A program made the translations under genes and the position numbers. Below, piece after piece: positions 7,209-13,831 of a stretch of 17,977 nucleotides of DNA. The stretch is from contig JAUVJT010000021.1 in assembly GCA_030592225.1 (NCBI GenBank), forward strand, positions 1 through 17,977, read 5' to 3'. This DNA comes from Candidatus Stahliibacteriota bacterium (GTDB taxonomy: Bacteria; Hydrothermota; Tepidihabitantia; B3-TA06). A model generated the notes under the pieces. That model saw nothing but the letters and a program-made list of their open reading frames with translations, was not told where the DNA came from and made no database searches. Within the stretch, counting starts at the first letter, position 1; every line of letters begins with the position of its first letter.

Positions 7209-9997
7209 TGAAGTATAAGGATACCATTCATCTTCCCCGCACGGAATTTCCCATGCGGGCCAAGCTTCCCCAGAGAGAACCTGAAACCCTGGCGTTCTGG
7301 AACGATGAAAAGATATACCAGCGAATGATCCAGGCCCGCAAAGGAAATCAAGATTACATTCTGCACGACGGGCCCCCTTATTCCAACGGCCACGTACACA
7401 TAGGCACCGCCTTGAACAAGGTGGTCAAGGATTTCATCATAAAGTACAAATCCATGGACGGCTACTTTTCCCCTTACGTACCCGGATGGGATAACCACGG
7501 GTTGCCGATTGAGAATAACGTTCTCTCAGAGTTCAGAAAAAAGAAAGCGGAAATCACCAGATTGGCCGTACGCAAGCGCTGCCGCGAGTATGCAGCCCGG
7601 TTCGTAGATATTCAGAAACGAGAGTTTGTTCGCCTGGGGGTTCTGGGTGAATGGGACAACCCCTACCTTACCATGTCGCTAAAGTACGAGTCGGAGATTC
7701 TGCGCATCTTCGCCAGGCTGGTGAGTAAGGGGTATATTTATCGAGACTTGCGTTCTATCTACTGGTGTCCCCATTGCGAAACGGCGCTTGCCGACGCCGA
7801 GATTGAATACAAGGAGAAAACCTCTCATTCCATATGGATACGGTTCCCATTACTTGCCGATCCCGACGGTGTGTTCGATGCAGACAAAGAAAACGCCTAC
7901 GCGCTGGTATGGACCACCACCCCCTGGACCATCCCCGCCAACCTGGCGTTGACCGTCAAGCCTGACTTTGAGTACTACGTGGTGGATAAGGATGGTGAGT
8001 GCTACCTTCTCGCCCGCGCACTTTACGAGCAGGTGGCGCGTGAACTGGAGTGGGATACTTCCAGGGTTGAGATAAAGAAACGTCTCACCGGTACAGAGCT
8101 TGCCAATCTGGTGTTCCGTCATCCCATTTTTGACCGGCCAGCCCCGGTACTGCAGGGAGTTTTCGTTACCGCGGACCAGGGTACCGGGGTCGTGCACACC
8201 GCTCCCGGTCACGGCGAGGACGACTTTCTTATCGGCAAGAAACACGGCCTGGAAATACTCTGCCCGGTTGACAAACGAGGCTGCTTCACTGACGAGGCAG
8301 GGGAAAGGTTTGCCGGCTTGCACATCGACAAGGGAAACGACGAGGTGCTCAAGGCGCTCATCGAGAAAGACGCGCTGCTTAAACAATCTTCCGTCAACCA
8401 TCAATACCCCCACTGCTGGCGCTGCCATAAACCGGTAATCTACCGCGCCACCCCGCAGTGGTTCTTGAACGTCGATCACCAGGGGCACCGCCAGAAAGCC
8501 ATTGACGCCGTCAATAAGGTGCGGTGGGTTCCGGAAGAATCCTACGAGCGCATCAAGGCAGCCATCGAGGGGCGGCCCGACTGGTGTCTTTCCCGACAGC
8601 GATTCTGGGGGGTGGGAATCCCTGCCTTCTACTGCAATGATTGTGATGAAGCGATTCTTTCAGCCGAGATTGCGGAACGCACCGCCGATTTGGTGGAGCG
8701 CTACTCCGCCGATTTCTGGTTCGAGCCTGACGTGATGAAGCATTATGATGACATCTCATGCCCCAAATGCGGAAGCAAGAACCTGAGACCTGAGCAGGAT
8801 ATCCTAGATGTGTGGTTCGACTCTTCGTGTTCGTCCCTGATTGTTTGCCGCAACTGGGAAGGTCTGCGCTGGCCGGTGGAACTATTTCTGGAAGGACCTG
8901 ACCAGCACCGTGGATGGTTCAACGTTTCTTTGATGACAAGTCTGGGTGCGGAAGATACCATACCATACGGAACGGTGGTAACTCACGGCTGGGTAGTGGA
9001 TCAGGAAGGCAAAGCCATGCATAAATCGCTGGGCAACTACGTTACGACCGATGAGATTGTTGACAAGTATGGCGCCGACGTATTAAGATTGTGGGTAGCC
9101 GCCGCCGAGTACACCCGCGACGTCCGCGTAAGTGATGAGATTCTTGACCGGGTAATTGACGCCTACCGTAAGATACGCAACACCCTTCGCTTTCTTATGG
9201 GCAATCTTGCCGATTTTACCGAAGCCGACAAACTAGCGACCTCCGAACTTGGAGCGCTCGATCGCTACGTACTGCACGAGGCGCAAAAACTAATCGACAA
9301 CGTGCGTGAAGGTTTCGACAATTTTATCTCTCACAAGGCGTTCCAGGCCATATATCAATTCTGCGGGGTTACCCTTTCCAGCTTTTACTTAGACGTTGTG
9401 AAAGATACGCTCTATACGCGAGGCAGGGATTCAAAAAACAGACGATCGGTGCAAACGGTTATGGCGGAAGTCCTGGATATTCTTATCCGGCTTCTTGCCC
9501 CCTTAGCGAGCTTCACCGCCGAGGAAGCCTACCGCGTTTCTCCGTTCAAGGATAAGAAGAAAAGCGTCTTCCTCCTGGATTTTCCCAGGGCGAATCCGGC
9601 GTTTGAGGATCGTGATCTGGCGTATGAGTTCTCTCAGCTGCTGGTAGTGCGGGATGAAGTTCTCAAGAAGCTGGAGATTGAACGCAGCGCCGAAAATCTC
9701 AAGGGTTCAATAGACGCAAGGGTAACGCTGGCCGCCAAAGACACCTCGCTGGCCAACCTGCTGAGGAAATACCAATCCCAATTGGCGGAGTTGTTTATTG
9801 TCTCGCAGGTGCAGCTGGCAAGCGCTGATGAAATGCAGGATGAGTTTGGGGAAAATAATCTGGCTATAGAAGTTCATAAACCCAATGGCGAAAAATGTGT
9901 ACGCTGCTGGCTGTGGTCTGAGAGCGTAGGTTCACATCCCGACCACCCGGGGCTGTGCGACAAATGTTATGAGGCAATAACTTATGACCAAACGTGA
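7208..9997 (+). CDS. ileS: Isoleucine--tRNA ligase
   Basis: IleS charges tRNA-Ile with isoleucine and edits valine. From the ATG at 7208 it has 929 residues, normal for the bacterial form. Signatures are RTEFPMRAKLPQREPE, the HIGH-box region PPYSNGHVHIGTALN (56-70), the editing-domain stretch WTTTPWTIPANLAL and GVVHTAPGHGEDDF, DVWFDSSCSS, and the KMSKS loop in the variant form AMHKSLGN (603-610). The C-terminus carries a zinc site with C897, C900, C917 and C920, as in type-1 IleS. A longer reading from 7139 only adds residues overlapping the upstream gene and is rejected. No T-box leader fits in the short space upstream. The stop lies 14 bases inside the next gene. Confidence 0.97.
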   Translation: MKYKDTIHLPRTEFPMRAKLPQREPETLAFWNDEKIYQRMIQARKGNQDYILHDGPPYSNGHVHIGTALNKVVKDFIIKYKSMDGYFSPYVPGWDNHGLPIENNVLSEFRKKKAEITRLAVRKRCREYAARFVDIQKREFVRLGVLGEWDNPYLTMSLKYESEILRIFARLVSKGYIYRDLRSIYWCPHCETALADAEIEYKEKTSHSIWIRFPLLADPDGVFDADKENAYALVWTTTPWTIPANLALTVKPDFEYYVVDKDGECYLLARALYEQVARELEWDTSRVEIKKRLTGTELANLVFRHPIFDRPAPVLQGVFVTADQGTGVVHTAPGHGEDDFLIGKKHGLEILCPVDKRGCFTDEAGERFAGLHIDKGNDEVLKALIEKDALLKQSSVNHQYPHCWRCHKPVIYRATPQWFLNVDHQGHRQKAIDAVNKVRWVPEESYERIKAAIEGRPDWCLSRQRFWGVGIPAFYCNDCDEAILSAEIAERTADLVERYSADFWFEPDVMKHYDDISCPKCGSKNLRPEQDILDVWFDSSCSSLIVCRNWEGLRWPVELFLEGPDQHRGWFNVSLMTSLGAEDTIPYGTVVTHGWVVDQEGKAMHKSLGNYVTTDEIVDKYGADVLRLWVAAAEYTRDVRVSDEILDRVIDAYRKIRNTLRFLMGNLADFTEADKLATSELGALDRYVLHEAQKLIDNVREGFDNFISHKAFQAIYQFCGVTLSSFYLDVVKDTLYTRGRDSKNRRSVQTVMAEVLDILIRLLAPLASFTAEEAYRVSPFKDKKKSVFLLDFPRANPAFEDRDLAYEFSQLLVVRDEVLKKLEIERSAENLKGSIDARVTLAAKDTSLANLLRKYQSQLAELFIVSQVQLASADEMQDEFGENNLAIEVHKPNGEKCVRCWLWSESVGSHPDHPGLCDKCYEAITYDQT

Positions 9998-10352
9998 ATT
10001 GCAGAAGTACGCACGCAGACTCCTTGAGGAAAAACTGCGTTTACTCAGAGAGATAGGAGTTGAGGAAGAGGAATTGGCTGTGCTTGCAAAGGAAGCGTCC
10101 GGCGATCTGTCGAGTTTCAGCTTCCACATGGCGGATCAATCCGGTGAAACCTATCGCAGAGAGCTGAAAGCGTCTCTGACCTCAAAGCAGACCCGAACCC
10201 TGCGAGCCATAGACGAGGCGCTGCGGCGCATCCACAATGGAACCTTCGGCATATGCATGCGTTGTGAGTGCAAGATTCAAAAGGAAAGACTGGATTACGT
10301 GCCTTACTCCAGGCACTGCATCAACTGTCAGCGTTCTCTAGAAGATTCTTAA
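9984..10352 (+). CDS. DksA/TraR-family C4 zinc-finger protein
   Basis: A 122-residue protein with an N-terminal coiled coil (1-40), the family core FHMADQSGETYRRE (47-60), a second helix and a C-terminal zinc finger with C91, C94, C112 and C115 (GICMRCECKIQKERLDYVPY). DksA-type proteins bind in the RNA polymerase secondary channel and adjust initiation, often with ppGpp. The acidic tip D-x-x-D-x-A of E. coli DksA is not clearly present, so strict DksA function is uncertain and no symbol is given. The ATG overlaps the end of ileS by 14 bases, with GAGG about 9 bases upstream. An ileS-dksA-lspA order is common in related bacteria, but lspA is absent here; the next gene is convergent. The last 32 bases overlap the hflX end on the other strand. 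Confidence 0.88.
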   Translation: MTKRELQKYARRLLEEKLRLLREIGVEEEELAVLAKEASGDLSSFSFHMADQSGETYRRELKASLTSKQTRTLRAIDEALRRIHNGTFGICMRCECKIQKERLDYVPYSRHCINCQRSLEDS

Positions 10353-11634
10353 ATTTCTTCTTCAGCCCGAGGAGCAAGGCGCTGTAGCCGCGAACCTTCA
10401 AGGTTACGCTCTCGGGATTCTCAACTCGTTCCAGCACGTCTCCTGCCTGGTGAAATCGGTGTTCCCACTCCGGGTATAAATGGGGAATGGTGACCTCAAG
10501 GTCTATAAAAATCTCCGCGGCAAGCTCACGGATACGGCTCTTCAACTCATCAAGCCCCCGGGAATGAAGAGCTGATACGAAGATAGCCCCCTCGTACCTG
10601 CGGGCATGTTTCCCCTTAACCGTTTCGTCGAACAGCAAATCGCTCTTGTTAAGCACGAGTACCCCGGGGATTTTATCCGCGCCAAGCTCAGCCAGATGCC
10701 GTTCCACAACTTCTACCTTTTCAGCAAGATGCCTGTCGGAAGCATCGGCAACGTGGAGCACAACGTCAGCCTGCGCTATCTCCTGCAGCGTCGCCCTGAA
10801 ACTCGCTACCAGTTGAGTGGGCAGGCTTTTGATAAAACCCACGGTGTCGGTCAGAAGTATGGGAATATTGTCTTCGAGGTCAACTGAGCGAGTGGCGGAA
10901 TCAAGGGTGGCGAATAGTTTTGATGAGACAAACGTGTGATCGCTGCTCAGAGAGTTCAGGAGCGTGGACTTTCCCGCGTTGGTGTAGCCTGCCATGGTTA
11001 CGGTAAGCAGCCTTTTGCGGCGCTTGCGCTGGGTGGCGCGTTCGCGTTCGATATGAACAAGCTCCTTTTTGAGTCGTGCGATTCGATCCTTGATACGGCG
11101 ACGGTCAACCTCCAGCTTGGTCTCACCCGGACCCCGGGTGCCGATGCCTACCGCCCTGCCGCCCAGCGCGCCGGAACGCCCGCCCAGACGCGACATCTGA
11201 CTTCCCCAACCGACAAGTTTGGAGTACTGGTAATCGAGCTGGGCCAGTTCAACCTGGGTTTTGGCCTCGGCGCTTCGCGCATGAAGAGCGAATATGTCGA
11301 GTATCAAAGCGGTGCGATCGATGGTACGGCGCTTGAGTTCCTCTGTAATGAATCGCAGCTGGGTCGGAGTCAAGGGATTATCGAAGATGACCAGATCTAT
11401 GGCCAGCTGCGAGCAGATTGCCTTCAGGTAAGCAAGCTTCCCGCGTCCCACAAAACTGCGAGAGTCAGGCTTTTCCCGTATTTGAAGAATTTTTTCAACG
11501 ACCTCTCCTCCTGCGGTCTCGGCAAGAGCGGCAAGCTCCTCAAGACTGTCCACGGTATCCCAGCGCCCACGGTTACTGCAAGCAACCGCGACCAGAAGTA
11601 CGCGCTCAACTGCAGGCTTTTTTGGTAAGGACAT
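10321..11634 (-). CDS. hflX: GTPase HflX
   Basis: HflX is a ribosome-associated GTPase that splits or rescues stalled ribosomes, notably under heat stress. The N-terminal domain has FVGRGKLAYLKA (61-72) and FDNPLTPTQLRF, the middle has the hallmark SRLGGRSGALGG and GIGTRGPGETKLEVDRRR, and then the G domain: G1 GYTNAGKST (216-224), G3 TDTVGFIKSLP and G4 NKSD. At 437 residues it is of ordinary length. The ATG at 11634 lies within the end of the phosphatidyltransferase gene (29-base overlap) with no clear Shine-Dalgarno sequence, implying coupled translation. It is the last gene of the clp operon, which fits a proteostasis theme, and it ends tail to tail with the dksA-like gene. Confidence 0.95.
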   Translation of the reverse strand: MSLPKKPAVERVLLVAVACSNRGRWDTVDSLEELAALAETAGGEVVEKILQIREKPDSRSFVGRGKLAYLKAICSQLAIDLVIFDNPLTPTQLRFITEELKRRTIDRTALILDIFALHARSAEAKTQVELAQLDYQYSKLVGWGSQMSRLGGRSGALGGRAVGIGTRGPGETKLEVDRRRIKDRIARLKKELVHIERERATQRKRRKRLLTVTMAGYTNAGKSTLLNSLSSDHTFVSSKLFATLDSATRSVDLEDNIPILLTDTVGFIKSLPTQLVASFRATLQEIAQADVVLHVADASDRHLAEKVEVVERHLAELGADKIPGVLVLNKSDLLFDETVKGKHARRYEGAIFVSALHSRGLDELKSRIRELAAEIFIDLEVTIPHLYPEWEHRFHQAGDVLERVENPESVTLKVRGYSALLLGLKKKFKNLLENADS

Positions 11635-12223
11635 ATATAAATCGCCTCAAGGCGGTGAACACGGAGCCTAAGAGGAGTCCGCGAATGATCCAGTTCATAT
11701 ACTGAGGGATGGCGAGTAATGCCACGCCGATGATCAGTACCCTGGTCGCCCTGTCAAACACCCCCACTTTGCATTCGATGCCCACCCCTTCAGCCCGCGC
11801 ACGTACGTAGCTTATTGAGTAAGAAGCAAACAATAAGCCGAAGAGAAGCGCAGAGTCCAGTTGGCTTAAATTAAAGAATAAAAACAGGCCGAGAAAGATG
11901 ATGAACTCCGATGCCCGGTCGAGCACCGAGTCAAGAAATGCTCCCTTGGCCGAGGCTTTGCCCCGGGCGCGTGCCACCTCGCCGTCCACCGTATCCCATG
12001 CCGCTGCGAAAAGAACCACCCCTCCGGCTGCACGCATCCAGCCGAGAGAACCGCTGAGGGAAGCGCGATACATGAAAACCAGAGCCACGCCGGTAAAAAG
12101 AATCCCGGCCAAAGAGATAACCCACGGCGGCATGTGGAGGTAGACAAACGCTCTCACCAGCGGCGAGACCAGCCACCGGAACGCATCGTATATCTTACTG
12201 CGTGTTTCCCGATACCAGGACAA
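11606..12223 (-). CDS. CDP-alcohol phosphatidyltransferase family protein
   Basis: An integral membrane enzyme that joins a CDP-activated lipid or alcohol to an alcohol acceptor. The catalytic motif D-G-x2-A-R-x8-G-x3-D-x3-D is complete in DTVDGEVARARGKASAKGAF with the following LDSVLD. Several hydrophobic segments cover the rest of the 205 residues. The later SYVRARAEGVGIECKVGVFDRATR resembles inositol-phosphate-type synthases more than classical PgsA, so the product could be phosphatidylinositol phosphate or phosphatidylglycerol phosphate; the sequence alone does not settle this. The start is a TTG at 12223 with a strong AAAGGAGAG four bases before it, inside the rsmI gene (29-base overlap). 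Confidence 0.85.
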   Translation of the reverse strand: MSWYRETRSKIYDAFRWLVSPLVRAFVYLHMPPWVISLAGILFTGVALVFMYRASLSGSLGWMRAAGGVVLFAAAWDTVDGEVARARGKASAKGAFLDSVLDRASEFIIFLGLFLFFNLSQLDSALLFGLLFASYSISYVRARAEGVGIECKVGVFDRATRVLIIGVALLAIPQYMNWIIRGLLLGSVFTALRRFIYVLTKKACS

Positions 12224-12881
12224 CGAACTCTCCTTTCAAGGGGACGCCTTTGAGGATTTCGGGGAGATTTTCAAGATCGGTGCGCACCACCTGCTCGAAC
12301 TTCTTGGTTAATTCCCGCGCCAGAACAACCTCTCGACCGGGGCCGAGGATTTCTGCAAGTACGGGGGCTACCTTGGGCAAACGGAGCGCGGTTTCGTAAA
12401 AGATGATGGTGCCGCGCTCGGCGGCAAATGAACGAATCTGGGTTCTGCGCCGTCCTGATTTGCGGGAAAGGAATCCCACGAACAGAAAACGGTCGGTGGG
12501 AAGACCAGAAACCACCAGAGCGGCAAGGATGGCCGAGGGGCCGGGGATGGGAACAACGTTAATTCCCTGCCTGATGGCCTGGCGTACCAGATAGAACCCG
12601 GGGTCTGAGATAGCGGGGGTGCCTGCGTCGGATACCAGGGCCAGACTTTGACCCGTGGATAACTTGGAAAGCAGACCCGGGGTTCGCGCCTCCTTGTTTA
12701 CGTCGTTGTAAGACAGAAGCGGCTTGCTTATTTGATAGTGGGTAAGCAGACCCCTGGTGCGGCGGGTATCCTCACAGACAATAAGATTGACGGCTTTGAG
12801 CGTATCCAGCGCCCGCAGGGTAATATCGGCCATGTTGCCTATGGGGGTGCTTACGATATACAGGGTGCCGCGTTCGATCAA
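12195..12881 (-). CDS. rsmI: 16S rRNA (cytidine(1402)-2'-O)-methyltransferase
   Basis: RsmI methylates the 2'-OH of C1402 in 16S rRNA with S-adenosylmethionine. Tetrapyrrole-methylase-fold motifs are all present: GTLYIVSTPIGNMADITLRA, VCEDTRRT, LVSDAGTPAISDPGF, VVPIPGPSAILAAL and FVGFLSRK. At 228 residues it is some 50-60 residues shorter than E. coli RsmI and lacks the C-terminal tail; a catalytic-core-only form is common in other phyla. The start is a TTG at 12881 that overlaps the upstream TGA (TTGATC). The end overlaps the phosphatidyltransferase gene and contains its ribosome-binding site. Confidence 0.94.
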   Translation of the reverse strand: MIERGTLYIVSTPIGNMADITLRALDTLKAVNLIVCEDTRRTRGLLTHYQISKPLLSYNDVNKEARTPGLLSKLSTGQSLALVSDAGTPAISDPGFYLVRQAIRQGINVVPIPGPSAILAALVVSGLPTDRFLFVGFLSRKSGRRRTQIRSFAAERGTIIFYETALRLPKVAPVLAEILGPGREVVLARELTKKFEQVVRTDLENLPEILKGVPLKGEFVVLVSGNTQ

Positions 12882-13831
12882 AAGATTTGTTCTTTTATGT
12901 AGTCGAAAAACTTAAGATTATTAAGAGCGAACCGGTAGTCCTGAAGAGCCTTGCGGAAAACGGTGATGTGTCTGCCGCCCGAGATGGTGGAAAGCGACTC
13001 GGCAAGCATGTTGAAGAAAGCGGCAAATCCACGCACCAGACTGTCGGCATCCACCTTGGATTCACCGGTGAACCTGGCATCGTCTCCTATAGCGAATCCG
13101 TCGCAGAAGGTGTGCTCCTTGGCAACGCTTTTGAGTGAAATCTCGGCTATTTTCTTCACGATGTTGCGTCCCAGGATGGCAGAAAACTCCTCCAGCACTC
13201 GATTTGCCGAGGTCATCAACAGCTCAACCTGGGCTGAGGTCGCGTAAGAGGCCTCCTCGGGAACCTCCCGCAGAATCTTGATAGAAATCTCCGGGCCGCT
13301 CTCCTTGAGATATTTAATGAGATCATCCCGGGTTCGCCCGCCCGGAGCGAGATATACGAGTGCAACCTCACCTTCGTTAACCAGGACGTAGGACTTCTCG
13401 TTGCGCCGGGATATAACCAGTATGCCTGAAAAATGCTGCACCGTGAGGTCTTTCAGAAGGTTCATGGGGGGAACGGTACTGGCATCAAGCTCACGAATAA
13501 CGTTTTCATCCTGCAGGCCGGCAATAATCATCGCCAGAAGCTGATCGTCCAGGAACGCAACGTTGACCAGCGAGGAATCGGTGTGTTTTATTTTCTCATT
13601 CACATCCTTGAGGTACACCTCCTTGGTGGCGGCATTATTGGCAGCTCGCAGAATCTTTGCCAACTCCCCCTGGCGAACCAGAAGCATGTCGAACGAATCG
13701 GGATAGTCTATGGTTATGTAATAGGAGCGCTTGAACGCACGGTGCTTTTTGGAAAAATGCAGAAGTTCGTCAATATCCACAAACTCGGCCCGCAGTGAAA
13801 AAAGCACCAGCTTTTCCCTGGGAAACCTCAT
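12878..13831 (-). CDS. Uncharacterised soluble protein between clp and rsmI (possible PATAN/DUF4388-like middle)
   Basis: 317 residues, no signal peptide or membrane segment. I do not recognise it with confidence. The middle (about 120-170: PPMNLLKDLTVQHFSGILVI, then SYVLVNEGEVALVYLAPGG) resembles DUF4388/PATAN modules found in bacterial signalling proteins, where a short L-x-x-L...G-x-L-x-V stretch is followed by a G-E-V/I strand. The C-terminal part (190-317) is mostly helical. The gene overlaps clp by 4 bases at its ATG (ATGA) and its TGA overlaps the rsmI TTG, so it is embedded in the operon and probably co-expressed with the chaperone. Confidence 0.72.
   Translation of the reverse strand: MRFPREKLVLFSLRAEFVDIDELLHFSKKHRAFKRSYYITIDYPDSFDMLLVRQGELAKILRAANNAATKEVYLKDVNEKIKHTDSSLVNVAFLDDQLLAMIIAGLQDENVIRELDASTVPPMNLLKDLTVQHFSGILVISRRNEKSYVLVNEGEVALVYLAPGGRTRDDLIKYLKESGPEISIKILREVPEEASYATSAQVELLMTSANRVLEEFSAILGRNIVKKIAEISLKSVAKEHTFCDGFAIGDDARFTGESKVDADSLVRGFAAFFNMLAESLSTISGGRHITVFRKALQDYRFALNNLKFFDYIKEQIF

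Noticed and set aside
7850..8488. Minus-strand frame of 212 residues inside ileS
   Set aside because: Antisense to the conserved editing domain of IleS with no start signal or family resemblance.
10936..11628. Long plus-strand frame of 230 residues
   Set aside because: It lies entirely antisense to hflX, whose motifs are unambiguous, and resembles no protein family.
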